Source of the DNA: Thiosymbion sp942492625
GTDB lineage: Bacteria; Pseudomonadota; Gammaproteobacteria; Chromatiales; Chromatiaceae
Length of the DNA stretch: 64,000 nucleotides
Assembly: GCA_942492625.1 (NCBI GenBank)
Contig: CALOFM010000053.1
Span: forward strand, 1 to 64,000
Direction of reading: 5' to 3'
Notes under the pieces: model-generated
The model's database searches: none
What the model was told of the DNA's origin: nothing
What the model saw: the letters and a program-made list of their open reading frames with translations, nothing else
Made by a program: the position numbers and the translations under genes
In this document: piece by piece, positions 34,270 to 44,800 of the stretch
Layout of the letters: each line of letters begins with the position of its first letter
Numbering within the stretch: the first letter of the stretch is position 1

Positions 34270-34929
34270 ATGTTGAAGTATGAAATCGTCCCGGTCACGC
34301 CTTTTCAGCAGAACTGTACCATCCTGTGGTGCGACGAGACGGGACAGGCCGCAGTCGTCGACCCTGGCGGCGACGTGGTGCATATCCTCGCGGCAATTCG
34401 GTCGGCGGGCGTCGACCCGGTGAAGATCCTGCTCACTCACGGCCACATGGATCACGTAGGCGGAACGGCGGAGCTCGTGGAGCGCTTGGCGCTCCCCATC
34501 GAGGGCCCCCACCGAGACGACGATTTCCTGCTCCAGTCCCTGGCCCAGCAATCGCGGATGTTCGGCGTCCCCAAGGTGGACAGCTTCACCACCGGGCGCT
34601 GGCTCGAGGACGGCGACGGCGTAAAGCTCGGTGCGGTGGAGCTGCAAGTCATCCACTGCCCCGGCCACACGCCGGGCCACATCATCTTCTTCGACCCGAA
34701 ATCCAGACTGGCCCAAGTGGGAGACGTGCTGTTTCAGGGCTCGATCGGACGCACCGATTTTCCCCGAGGAAATCACGCAGACCTGTTGCGCTCGATTCGC
34801 AAGCGCCTGTTCCCGCTCGGCGACGACGTGCGGTTCATACCGGGTCACGGACCTATGTCCAGCTTGGGCGCCGAGCGCCGCGCCAACCCCTTCGTCGGCG
34901 ACGCCTTCGTCGGCAAGGCGTTCGCCTGA
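34270..34929 (+). CDS. MBL-fold hydrolase, YcbL-type glyoxalase II-like
   Basis: A 219-residue metallo-beta-lactamase-fold enzyme. The zinc site is THGHMDHVGG (residues 57-66), with HCPGHTPGH, QVGDVLF and IPGHGP further along. NPVTPFQQN-like start residues (VPVTPFQQNCTI) fit the YcbL group of thioester hydrolases. It probably cleaves S-D-lactoylglutathione or a similar thioester. It follows the YdcH-like gene. Confidence 0.92.
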   Translation: MLKYEIVPVTPFQQNCTILWCDETGQAAVVDPGGDVVHILAAIRSAGVDPVKILLTHGHMDHVGGTAELVERLALPIEGPHRDDDFLLQSLAQQSRMFGVPKVDSFTTGRWLEDGDGVKLGAVELQVIHCPGHTPGHIIFFDPKSRLAQVGDVLFQGSIGRTDFPRGNHADLLRSIRKRLFPLGDDVRFIPGHGPMSSLGAERRANPFVGDAFVGKAFA

Positions 34930-35040
34930 GCCCGAACCGGCTAGTGCTCCAGATATATTAAGGGAATCAGTATATTCCCAGATTCCCGGAATCAGGTCCC
35001 GATCTATGCTTTAATAGACGCAACACCAGCGATTTATCGG

Positions 35041-35793
35041 ATGAGTAAAGTGGGTTCAAACTCATCTCCGTCTACACGCACAGGCTCCGGGCGCACCAAC
35101 TGGGTTCGCGGCACCCTGTCTCCCGCCGCAAGCAGCGGAAAAAAAACCACATCCCCCAAGTCCGCCGGCGGCAAGAGGTTCGTGGAGCCCTATCGGCTCA
35201 GCGAGGCGCAGCGTCAATCGATGCTCGCAGGATTGGAAGACCTGAGAATCGGCGACGAGCAGAGCAGGAGCCTGTTTGCGGCCGCGCTGGAATATGACCT
35301 GGCGACCTGCCGCAAGCTTATGCAGCCGGCGGATGAATCTCCCCCACCACCACGAGAGCACAGTCCCAGCGAAGAGGAGGTAACAATCGCAGCGCTGGCG
35401 CAGGCCGCGGACCACCTGGCGCAGCGTCTCCAGGAGCTGGACGATGCGACCTCCCTCCTGCTGCAACAAGAGCTGGCGGAAACGGACCGTTTCCAACGCA
35501 GCTACGGTGAGGACTACCTCAACTGCCTGGGCTGGGAGATCCAAAGGGTTGCGGGCATCGGTGAGCCCGTCCAACGCGAAGCTCCGCAGGCGCCTGACGA
35601 GCCTCCGCTCTCGGACGACGCGCGCCGCTTCATACTGAGTGCCGCCGATGCCTTCGAGGACTGCTTCGAGCAGGCCCCCACGGCCGAGCCGCATTCCCTG
35701 TTCTTGGGGGCGCTGGAGACCATCGTCCAGGTTACCGGCATTCGGGTACCCACCGGCGGTGAAACGCTCTCCCAGGTATTGGCTCGAGAATAG
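35041..35793 (+). CDS. Unrecognised protein (250 residues)
   Basis: Not assigned to a family. The first 45 residues are rich in Ser, Thr and Lys and look disordered (STRTGSGRTNWVRG). Two acidic, helix-rich blocks follow (RLSEAQRQSMLAGLEDL and QAADHLAQRLQELDDATSLLLQQEL), split by a Pro-rich stretch (ESPPPPREHSP). No signal peptide, membrane segment or motif is seen. The sequence before it (34930-35040) has a hairpin-like GGGAATC/GATTCCC. It runs in line with the DUF349 gene, 277 bp upstream of it. Confidence 0.6.
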   Translation: MSKVGSNSSPSTRTGSGRTNWVRGTLSPAASSGKKTTSPKSAGGKRFVEPYRLSEAQRQSMLAGLEDLRIGDEQSRSLFAAALEYDLATCRKLMQPADESPPPPREHSPSEEEVTIAALAQAADHLAQRLQELDDATSLLLQQELAETDRFQRSYGEDYLNCLGWEIQRVAGIGEPVQREAPQAPDEPPLSDDARRFILSAADAFEDCFEQAPTAEPHSLFLGALETIVQVTGIRVPTGGETLSQVLARE

Positions 35794-36070
35794 TCGCCAA
35801 CGCAGCGGTCTTTCAGCGCACCCTGCGGACGAACAAACGCAAATATTTTTCCTTAATAAAAACAAAAGCTAATAGTTAATCGCCAAAGGCTTACTGCTCC
35901 CGGTAGAGTTATCAATCACCGATCTCCCCTTTGCCGATCACGGCGACGTCCTCTCGGTTACAATTCGCCCAGCAGAACGCGCGAGGATACCGCCAGCGCA
36001 GGCACCCTACTCGATCACCCGGCAATCAATCATACGCAAGCACTTCGAGACTCGGAGGTCCAAGCTCCTC

Positions 36071-38947
36071 ATGATCTTCAAGCGACTTCTCGGCAGGAGG
36101 AAAGAGCGGACAGCTACCCCGAAGAATCAAGACGACCTGATCCGCATCGTCTGCGAAAGCCAGGACGCAGCAGCGCGCCGCGATGCCTGCCGCCGGATCA
36201 CGCGCCTTCCCGAGCTGCGCGCTCTGGCCTCCTCGGACGCAGACGCCGGGGTGCGCGAAATCGCCCTGGTCCACTACCGTAACCTACTGTGCGGGCGGGA
36301 CGAGGACGAACCATCGCTGCCGGAGCGCCTGGACGAGATTGGAGTACTGCAGGATCAGCGCATCCTCGAGCAGCTGGCGCTCGACGCGCAGGAAGCGCAG
36401 GCCCGCCACGCAGCCATCGTTAAGATCGCGAATCCCGACGTCCTGGCGAACTGTGCCCTGAATGACGCTCTGGCCGCGAACCGGAGCGCGGCGGTCGAGT
36501 TGCTGGACGACCGAAAGGCCTTGGATCAGGTCGTAAAGAACATCGGCAAAAAGGACAAGCGGGTCTATCGCGCCGCCCGCGGGAAGCTCAAGGAAATCGT
36601 CGAGCGCGAGGCCCTGCCCGCACGCATCCGCGCCAAATGCGAAGAGCTGATCGAGAAGGTCGAGCGCCTGGGGCGCTTCGGGCACTGGGTGCAGGACCGC
36701 GCCATGCTGGATCTGCTCGACCGGCAACGGAGGGAGATCGAGCCCGAGGCCGATGAGACCCGCATGGCTCGCTACCAAGAGCTGCGCGATCGCTTCCTGG
36801 CTGCCTACGAGTCCTACCGCAGCGAGCACGAGGCGCAGATAGCCGCGGAAGAGGCGCGCGAGGCATTGCGTGCGGATCGCCGGTCCCTGCTCGAGGAGCT
36901 GCAGGCCATGGCCACCTTGGGCGACCAAGCAAAGGTGGCGCAAGAGCTGGAGCAGATCGCCACCCGTTGGGGTGGGCTCGAGCTCCTTCCGGAGAAGGAG
37001 CAGGCGTCTTTCGAGCGCAAATTCGCGGCCATGCGCGAGGACGCAACAAGCCGCCTTGAAGAGCTGACGGCAATGACCAGGCGCAACGAGCGAATGCGCG
37101 AGCTGTTGCAGAGCGCCGAAAAGGCATTGGAACGTACTAAGCCCCTGAGCCGCAGGCAGATCCGGGAGCTGCTCGACGAGGCGAAGCCGCTGCTCGATGC
37201 AAAGGGTGCCGACAAGACCGTCGCAGCGCGCTTTGCCGAGAAACGCGAAGCCATCGACGAGCGCTTGCGCAAGCAGAAAAAGCACGCCGAGCAACGCTTG
37301 GCGCAGCTCCCGGAAATGCTCGACGAGCTTACTGGAGCCCTCGAAAACGGTAGCCTCAAGGAGGCCGAGCCCCTCCACCAGAGCGTCACCGCCAGTATCG
37401 ACCTGATCGAGCAGAGCGGATTGCCGCGCAAGTCCTGCGCGGAAGCTGCGGCACGGCTCAAGGCACTGGCGCCACGGTTGCATGACCTGCAGAAGTGGCG
37501 CAGGTGGGGAGCCGACCAACATCGCCAAGAGCTGTGCGCGATCATGGAGGAGCTGATCTCGACCGACATATCCTTGGAGGCCATGTCCCTGCGCCTGCAC
37601 GACCTGCAGATGCAGTGGAAGGAGCTCGACAAGGGGGGCTCCCCCGTGAACCACCCGCTGTGGGAGCGTTTCCATTCCGCCTCCGAGCGGGTATACGAGC
37701 ATTGCAGGCCCTACCTTGAAAAGCAGGCGGCCGAGCGCGACGCGAACCGACAGCTGCGCGAGCAGCTTTGCCGGGAGCTCGAGGAGTTCCTCGACCGGGT
37801 CGATTGGGAGCGCATGGACTGGAAAATGGCTGCGCGAGCCGAGCGCGAGATGCGTCAGGCCTGGTCCACCGCAGGGCCTGTGGAAGGCCGCCACCGCAAA
37901 GAGCTGGAGAAGCGCTTCCGCGGCGCCCTGAAACGCCTGGATGGCCACCTGGCGGAGGAACGAAGCCGCAACCAGGCCCTCAAGCGCGAGCTCATCGAGA
38001 AAGTCGAAACTCTCATTGAAGAGCCGGACCTCGGGCGCGCCATCGACGAGACAAAGCGCCTGCAAAGGGATTGGTACACCTCGGTGCCCGCACGGCAAAA
38101 GGAGGAAAACCGGCTCTGGCAGCGCTTCCGGGCGGCGTGCGACGCCGTGTTCGCCCGCCGCCAAGCGCAGCAGGAGGCCCATGCCGCCGAGCTTGGCGAA
38201 AACCTCAAACAGTGCGAGGAGCTGTGCCAGGAGGCGGAAAAGCTCGCCGCCTCCGACACCGGTGCCTTTGAGCTGACGTCCGCCTTGCGGGAGCTCGATA
38301 CACGCTGGCGGGAAGCGGAGATGCTGCCCGTGCCCCGCCTGGCCGAGGCCGGACTCATCAAGCGCTGGCGCGAGGCCTGCAGCCGAGTCGAGCGCTGCCG
38401 CCGGGAGCGCTTGGCGGAGCAGCGCCGCAAGGACCTGGATCTGCTCGGTGATCAGGCAGCGCTGTGCGAACGCCTGGAACGGACATTGGAGGCCCAGACC
38501 GGCACAGAGGCCACGCTGGCCGAGACGCAAGCCGCTTGGGAGGCCCACCCGAAGCAGCACGACCCGGAGATCCAAGCCGCTGTCGAAAGACGCTTCAACA
38601 GAGCCGCAGAGGCCCTCGGAGAGGGCGGCGACAAGCTGGCGGCCCTGCGCAGCAGCTTCGCCGCCGATGGCAAGCGCCGCGCCGAGCTCTGCCTGCGGTT
38701 GGAGATACTCGCCAAGATCGACTCACCGCCGGCGCTGATGCAAGAACGTCTGCAGTTCCAGGTCACGCGCTTGACCGAGCACATGCGCGAGGGCGAGAGA
38801 GACCCGCTGGAGGCCACTTCGCGATTGTTGCAGGAATGGTACCTTTGCGGCCCCGCGCCCGCGTCCGAGGCCGCCGCTTTAGAGGAACGCTTCCTGCGTG
38901 CACGCCGGTCCATCGAGAAGTCCGATGTCGACGACGCGGCGGCCTGA
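36071..38947 (+). CDS. DUF349 domain protein, large coiled-coil
   Basis: A 958-residue cytoplasmic protein, highly charged and predicted almost all helical. It contains several repeats of the DUF349 type, marked by W-x-x-L/A positions (LHDLQMQWKELDKGG, LWERFHSASERVYEH, TKRLQRDWYTSVPARQKEENRLWQRFRAACD in parts). DUF349 proteins are typical of gammaproteobacteria; their role is not established. An N-terminal part (residues 30-190) resembles armadillo/HEAT-like helices (LRALASSDADAGVREIALVHY). It ends 400 bp before uspA, with which it is convergent. Confidence 0.85.
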   Translation: MIFKRLLGRRKERTATPKNQDDLIRIVCESQDAAARRDACRRITRLPELRALASSDADAGVREIALVHYRNLLCGRDEDEPSLPERLDEIGVLQDQRILEQLALDAQEAQARHAAIVKIANPDVLANCALNDALAANRSAAVELLDDRKALDQVVKNIGKKDKRVYRAARGKLKEIVEREALPARIRAKCEELIEKVERLGRFGHWVQDRAMLDLLDRQRREIEPEADETRMARYQELRDRFLAAYESYRSEHEAQIAAEEAREALRADRRSLLEELQAMATLGDQAKVAQELEQIATRWGGLELLPEKEQASFERKFAAMREDATSRLEELTAMTRRNERMRELLQSAEKALERTKPLSRRQIRELLDEAKPLLDAKGADKTVAARFAEKREAIDERLRKQKKHAEQRLAQLPEMLDELTGALENGSLKEAEPLHQSVTASIDLIEQSGLPRKSCAEAAARLKALAPRLHDLQKWRRWGADQHRQELCAIMEELISTDISLEAMSLRLHDLQMQWKELDKGGSPVNHPLWERFHSASERVYEHCRPYLEKQAAERDANRQLREQLCRELEEFLDRVDWERMDWKMAARAEREMRQAWSTAGPVEGRHRKELEKRFRGALKRLDGHLAEERSRNQALKRELIEKVETLIEEPDLGRAIDETKRLQRDWYTSVPARQKEENRLWQRFRAACDAVFARRQAQQEAHAAELGENLKQCEELCQEAEKLAASDTGAFELTSALRELDTRWREAEMLPVPRLAEAGLIKRWREACSRVERCRRERLAEQRRKDLDLLGDQAALCERLERTLEAQTGTEATLAETQAAWEAHPKQHDPEIQAAVERRFNRAAEALGEGGDKLAALRSSFAADGKRRAELCLRLEILAKIDSPPALMQERLQFQVTRLTEHMREGERDPLEATSRLLQEWYLCGPAPASEAAALEERFLRARRSIEKSDVDDAAA

Positions 38948-39347
38948 ACAGGGCTGGCCGGGCTGTCGGTCTGCGGGTCGGTCTTCAGTCCGAGCCCTTA
39001 CTCGCTGCTGGCGGGCTGAAGCCCGACTCACGCACGGGACGCGGCCCCTTGGCGGCGGCCTATTCAGATTCACGAAAAAGCCGGCGCAGCCGAAGAGCTG
39101 GTCATACGCCTCGTAGAGAAACGGATCCGTCCGCGCGGAAAGCCTCCGATGCGGCCAATCGGGTACTTGCGACGAACGTCGTCCTTCTCGAAGGCGACTG
39201 CAGGTATCTGGCCGAGCACCGCACCGCCCTGCCGCTGATGGAGCGAGTCAACGCCAGGAGCAACGAACGCCCTCTGCACTGAGCACCTGATGCGGTACTT
39301 CGCCGACGCACCGCATGAGCCCGACGCCCTGACCATCCAGGCGAATC
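38948..39347. other. 400 bp gap between convergent DUF349 and uspA genes
   Basis: It holds the BIME-like palindrome pair at 38977-39027. No recognisable gene was found in the rest. One minus-strand frame contains FLYEAYDQLFGCAGFFVNLN, which has some coding look but no start site or family match. Confidence 0.5.
38977..39027. repeat. BIME-like pair of palindromes, copy 1
   Basis: Two palindromic units, GTCGGTCTTCAGTCC (38977-38991) and GGGCTGAAGCCCGAC (39013-39027), separated by 21 bp. The reverse complement matches the pair at 55131-55178. It lies between convergent genes, as REP/BIME elements often do. Confidence 0.8.
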
Positions 39348-39797
39348 CTAGCCTTCCTCCCTGATACGCACCGCTAGCACATCGCAGCTCGCACCGTTCA
39401 GGACCGAACGGGCGGTAGAGCCCAGCAGCGCCGCCAATCCATGACGGCCATGACTGCCGAGAATGATCAGGTCCACATCCAGATCGGATGCAAACCGCAA
39501 TACGGTGCGGCCGGTGGTACCGAGCTCGATATGCCTGTTCTCGGCGCCCACGCCCATCCGCTCACCCAGGGCCGCCATCTGCTTCTTCGCTACTTCGAGA
39601 AGCTCCTGCTCCAGGTCGAAATCGTCCGGCAGAACCAGGTCTCCAGAATACGACATGGGCAGATACTCCACCACGTGCAGCAGGGTGAGCCGGGCCTGAC
39701 AGTGCTCTTTCAGCTGCAACGCGCGCTCAACGACGGCCTCGGTCTCCGGAGCAAAGTCAACGGCCAATAGAAAGTGTTCGTAATCGGCTGCGCTCAT
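39348..39797 (-). CDS. Universal stress protein, UspA family
   Basis: A 149-residue single Usp domain. The ATG at 39797 has AAGGAGAG upstream and is preferred to an 11-residue longer frame. It has FLLAVDFAPETEAVVERA at the start and IILGSHGRHGLAALLGSTAR, the ATP-binding loop near the end. It is probably a dimeric stress protein. Confidence 0.95.
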   Translation of the reverse strand: MSAADYEHFLLAVDFAPETEAVVERALQLKEHCQARLTLLHVVEYLPMSYSGDLVLPDDFDLEQELLEVAKKQMAALGERMGVGAENRHIELGTTGRTVLRFASDLDVDLIILGSHGRHGLAALLGSTARSVLNGASCDVLAVRIREEG

Positions 39798-40222
39798 GAG
39801 GGTCTCTCCTTCCAGAAACATCCGATTCAAGTATAGGCACTGCTGAATGTGGGATTGGGCACCGAGGCAGAGCTCGGATTGCGGGCCCGTGGTATCGGTT
39901 TACTTAGAAGGATGTGACCCTTAAGCTTACCGCAATTTCGCGCCGAAGACCCTTGCGCGGGGATCGAGATAGCTTCACCCTCCCCTTTCCGACACCAGAG
40001 GTATCTTGCAAGTAACGACGTTTTCGCGCCTTGAGCCGCACCTGCCGGCAACGACCCACCCTTGGCTGGCGATCGCCGTTTCCGCACAAGAGATCAGGGC
40101 CACAACCCCCAAAGGGCGTCGCAAGACGTCTCGGCGCAAAGAAACCCTGCGCAACGCCCAGGCCAACCCCACATATCGAATAACCGGGTAACCGCCACCC
40201 TATCCATCAAGCAACAAGTCCC
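39798..40222. other. About 425 bp with no gene seen
   Basis: Nothing recognisable was found on either strand between uspA and the dioxygenase gene. It should hold the promoters of both divergent genes. Confidence 0.5.
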
Positions 40223-41119
40223 ATGCAATCACAATCAGTACCCAACCGCACCCATCCATTCGACCTGGCGCATCCCGAGGAATACGCACGCTGGCGCGAA
40301 AGTAAGCTCGCGCTCCACCCGACGCGGGTCGAGGATCTCATCGTAGAGATCCGCGATCCGCGGCGTCTTACCGACAACGAGGCAAATGCTATTCTGGACC
40401 GGTGCCGGCGCGCCAACATGGCCATCTACGCGAGCCGAAGCTTTGATGACCCGGACAAGGCAATCCCGCGGCAGCTAGGCCGGCAGCTCGGTCTAACGCG
40501 CCTGGATCACAACAGGGGCGCGGACGACGACGCCATCAGCTCCATAACCGTTCAGGCCGATGCCCTGCACCGCGGCTTTATCCCGTACAGCACACGTCCC
40601 ATCGCTTGGCATACCGACGGCTACTACAACGCCTCGCACCAGCAGATCAATGCCATGGTACTGCACTGCGTACGCCCGGCGGCGGAAGGCGGAACGAACG
40701 ACCTGCTGGATTCCGAGATCGCCTACATTCTTTTGCGCGACCGAGATCCGGAGCTAATCCGCAACCTCATGCACCATCAAGCCATGACCATCCCCGCCAA
40801 CATCGTGGACGGTACGGAGCAACGTCCCGAGCGGACGGGCCCGGTGTTCTCCGTGCAGATTGACGGTCACTTGCACATGAGGTACACAGACCGCACACGC
40901 AGCATCCTGTGGCGCGACGACCCCGTCACCGCAGAGGCAGTTGCCGCTCTCAAGGACATACTGCATAAAAAAACAGCTTGGCACTTCTGCGCCAAGCTGG
41001 AGCCGGGTTGGGGCCTGGTGGGCAATAACCCGCTTCACACCCGTACCGGATTCGCGGACGACGAGCGGCCCCGTCTGCTTTACCGGGCGCGTTATTACGA
41101 TAGAATCGCCGGCACCTGA
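40223..41119 (+). CDS. TauD/TfdA-like Fe(II)/2-oxoglutarate dioxygenase
   Basis: A 298-residue protein with the 2-His-1-carboxylate motif: the HxD is in IAWHTDGYYNASHQQ (near residue 128-142), and the distal His is in GNNPLHTRTGFADD near the C-terminus, followed by RLLYRARYYD. TauD-family enzymes hydroxylate small substrates such as taurine. Here the substrate is unknown, and no taurine/sulfonate genes are next to it. No strong ribosome binding site was noted. Confidence 0.85.
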   Translation: MQSQSVPNRTHPFDLAHPEEYARWRESKLALHPTRVEDLIVEIRDPRRLTDNEANAILDRCRRANMAIYASRSFDDPDKAIPRQLGRQLGLTRLDHNRGADDDAISSITVQADALHRGFIPYSTRPIAWHTDGYYNASHQQINAMVLHCVRPAAEGGTNDLLDSEIAYILLRDRDPELIRNLMHHQAMTIPANIVDGTEQRPERTGPVFSVQIDGHLHMRYTDRTRSILWRDDPVTAEAVAALKDILHKKTAWHFCAKLEPGWGLVGNNPLHTRTGFADDERPRLLYRARYYDRIAGT

Positions 41120-41258
41120 CAAGCGGCCTTTATTGGCGGCATGAATCAGTTATTATGCAGATAACCTCTATTTCCCGATCGACGTAACGGTTTAAATCCG
41201 TTTGAGACGGTCGCCGGGTAGATGCCGATTCGAACACCAAAGAGACGAGAGAGAGACG

Positions 41259-41741
41259 ATGGCTGACGACAAAAAGATCGAGACCAAACAGGCACCGGCA
41301 ACCGCCAAGAAGACAGCGAGCAAGCAAGCCGCCCCGGTGCCGGCGGCTGCGAAAACGGCGGCGACTAAAAAGACAGTCGCAAAGAAGACGGCGGCAAAGA
41401 AAGCGGTAGTCGCGAAGAAAGCCCCGGCAACCAAGAAGGTCGCCGCAAAGAAGGCCCCGGTTGCAGCAACGCGCCCGGCAACCCGACCGGTACCTGCGGC
41501 CGCCTCTGCGCAACCGGCTGCCCCGCAGCCGAAACCAACACCCCAAACCCAATCGGCTTTGCCCTTGGAAGAGAAACCGCAAGCGAGCGCTTCCGCCGCG
41601 GTCGGCGCCGCCGAACGCTATGCGATGATTCAGGAGGCCGCCTACTACAAAGCCGAACGACGGAATTTCGCGTCCGGGTTCGACGCCGAGGATTGGGCCG
41701 ACGCCGAGCGTGAAATCGACGAAAAACTGGGCAAGCGCTGA
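41259..41741 (+). CDS. Lys/Ala-rich protein with DUF2934 domain
   Basis: A 160-residue protein. Residues 1-100 are a Lys/Ala/Pro-rich repeat tail (KKTVAKKTAAKKAVVAKKA), like histone H1-like or AlgP-type tails. Residues 115-155 match DUF2934: AAERYAMIQEAAYYKAERRNF and AEDWADAEREIDEKLG. The tail suggests DNA or polyanion binding; this is inference. The ATG is at 41259. A palindrome AACGG-TTTAAAT-CCGTT lies upstream. Confidence 0.85.
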   Translation: MADDKKIETKQAPATAKKTASKQAAPVPAAAKTAATKKTVAKKTAAKKAVVAKKAPATKKVAAKKAPVAATRPATRPVPAAASAQPAAPQPKPTPQTQSALPLEEKPQASASAAVGAAERYAMIQEAAYYKAERRNFASGFDAEDWADAEREIDEKLGKR

Positions 41742-41894
41742 TCCCGACATTTTCGGCGGCTTGGCGCCGAGTTGCCTGCAGGCGCTTGGACACGCCGCCG
41801 TTCGCGCGACACATCGCTTATCCTGGTCCTCACGGGCCTTGCGATTTTCAATCCCTATTGCAGCCAAGCTCGGAGCCCGGCGACGGGCGGATAC

Positions 41895-44800
41895 TCATCC
41901 GCCGGAGCGGTCCCCCGCTTCCATCTCCGGGCGCATCGGCCGACCAAATAGTGCGTGAGCACTCTCGTGGATCGATAGCAGGGAGGGAATCACGAGCAAA
42001 ACCAAAAGGGTCGCGAAGGCGAGCCCGAAGGCAATGGACGTGGCCATGGGGATCAGGAACTGGGCCTGAAACGAGGTCTCGAACAGCAACGGCGTAAGGC
42101 CCGCGATGGTGGTCAGCGACGTCAAGAGGACCGCCCTCAGACGCTGGCAGGACGCCTCTATCAGGGCATCCTGGACCTCCATGCCCTGTGCGCGCAGCCG
42201 CTTGTAGAAGCTCACCAGGATGATGGAGTCGTTGACCACGATCCCGGACAGCCCGAAGAGTCCGAACAGGGACAGGATGGTCAAGTCTATTCCCATCAGC
42301 CAGTGGCCGAACAAGGCGCCCGTCAGTCCAAAGGGGATGGCCGCCATGACCACCAAGGGCCAGCCGTAGGAGGCGAACACCCAGGCCAGGATCAGGTAGA
42401 TGAGCACCAGCCCCAGCATCAGGCCTTTGCGCATATCGCCCAGGGTCTCCCTCTGATCGGCGGAACGACCTTCGAAGGAATATTCCACCGGTAACCGCTC
42501 CTGCAGCTCGGGCAGGGTATCGGACTCCAGGGACGCGATGACGGCGCCGACGTTGGTGATTCCCGAGTCCACATCCGCCGCAATCTCCACCGCCAAGCGA
42601 CCTTCGGCGTGGCGCAGGACCTCGAAGCCGCGCCTTGAGCGCCATTCGGCCACCGCGGTGAGCGGCACGGACTCGCCGGATGGCAGACGCACGTTGAGGC
42701 GGTAGAGGCTGCCCAGGCGTGATCGCTCCGCCGCGGGAAGCCGGACCCGGACCTCCACCTCATCCGGACCGTCCTGGAAGATCTGCACCAGCTGGCCGTC
42801 GAACGCGGTGCGCAGTTGCCGGCCCAGATCTTCGACGGTGAGCCCGAGGGCCTCCCCCGCCGGGGTCAGTGAATAGATGAGCTGCTCGCGGCCGTAGGCC
42901 AGGTCGTCCGACACCTCGCCCACGCCCGGGGTCCCCTCCAACACCTCGGTCAGCGCCAGAGCCGCCTCCTTGAGCTGCTCCGCACTACCGCCGTTCAGGC
43001 GCACCGTGAGGTCCCGGCCCGGTGGGCCCGCGCGGCGCGAGGTGATGGTGAAGCCCTCCAGTCCGGCAGGCATTTGGATGCGCTCGCGCCAGGCACGAAC
43101 CAGATCCGCGTTGCGCGCCTTGCGCTCGTCCGGCGGCACCAGCTCCACCTCCAGGGCGCCGAGCTGTTCCCCGGAAGCCCCGCGCACGCTCCCGTGGCCT
43201 CCACCGGCCTTGGCACCATGGATGGCGATCGCAAGGTTCACGAGCTTTCCCTTCTCCAGCGCTTCCTCCGTTTCGGACAGGGTCTCCCGCAAATGCTTAA
43301 GGAAAGCGTCTACCCGCGCCCTGGGCGTACCGGCTACGAAGGCGGCATCGGCGCTGACGATCTGCGCCTCGGGGGTGGGAAAGAAGACGAAGTTGAGCCG
43401 CCCCCCGGCCAACAGACCGACCGCGATCAGAAGCAGCGATAAGGCCAGGCTGATGGTGGTGTACCTGTTGTTGATCGCCAAACCGGCAAGGGGCCTGAAC
43501 AGCCTGTCGCGGAAGGAGGAGAAGCCCGCGTCCAGGCGTCCGCGCAGGGAACGCGTACCCACCTTGTGAGCATGGATGAAGGAATGGCGCAGATGTCCGG
43601 GGAGGACGAAAAAGCTCTCGATCAGGGAGGCCAGAATAACGCTCACGATCACCAGCGGAATGGCGAAGAGGATGTTGCCGATGCGCCCGCCGATCAGCAT
43701 CAGAGGAAGGAATGCGGCGATGGTCGTCAAGGAAGAGGCTACCACCGGGGCCAGCATCCGCCGGGCACCGCCCTCGGCGGCCAACAAGGGCGGGTCACCC
43801 ATCTGATAGTGGGCCAGCGCATCCTCGCCCACCACGATGGCGTCGTCCACGATAATGCCCAAGGCCATGATCAAGGCGAACAGGCTGATCATATTGATGC
43901 TGCCGCCCGCCAGGTAGAGGATGAAGAGGGTCGCCATGAAGGAGACGGGAATACCCCAAGCTACCCAGAAGGCCACCCGCCCGGCGAGGAACAGGTAGAG
44001 AATGGCCACCACCAGGGCCAACCCACCGGCGCCGTTCTTCACCAGCAGCATGATGCGCTCCTTGATGAGCTGCCAGGATTCATCAAACACCGTCAGCTCG
44101 ACCCCCGGTGGAAGGCGGGGCCGGGTCTCCTCGACCCACTCCTCCAGGATCCTGGCCGCGACCAGGGAGTTTCCCTGCTCCGCCCGCTGCAGCCTCAGCT
44201 CTACGGCGGGTGCGGCGTCCCTGCTCAGCCAGACGCCGCCGTCCCTGGGGCCGCGGCGGATGTCGGCGATGTCACCGAGGTCGATGCGCATCTCGTCCGC
44301 CGTCTTCACCGGAACCTGCCCGAACTGAAGGGCATCGCGCCGCTTGTCCAGACTGCGCAGCTCCCTGGCTCCCTCCCCGCGGCCGATGGAGCCCGCCGGA
44401 AAATCCCGGCTGAATGCCCCTACCCGCTCGCCGATCCCGTCCAGGCTGAGCTCCAGCTCACGCAGCCGGTCGTTATCCACCTGGATGCTGATCTCCTCCT
44501 CCGGCAGGCCGCTGATGCTCACCTTATCGATGCCCCGGTCGAGCAGCTCGCTCTCTAACCGGCGTGCGAGACGACGCATCTCCGCGGGGTCCATCAGGCC
44601 CGTGATCAAGACCCTGGCAACCGACTCATAGCGAGTGGCCAGTGCCACCTCGGGCTTCTCCGCGTCCTTGGGGAAGTTTCGGAACTCGTCCACCAGCCGG
44701 CGCACCTCGTCCAGAGCCAGCAGGGGGTTGGTATCCTCTTTGAATTCAAGGGTGATGGAGGAGATGCCCTGGGTCGAGGTGGACGTAAGCTTGTACAGGT

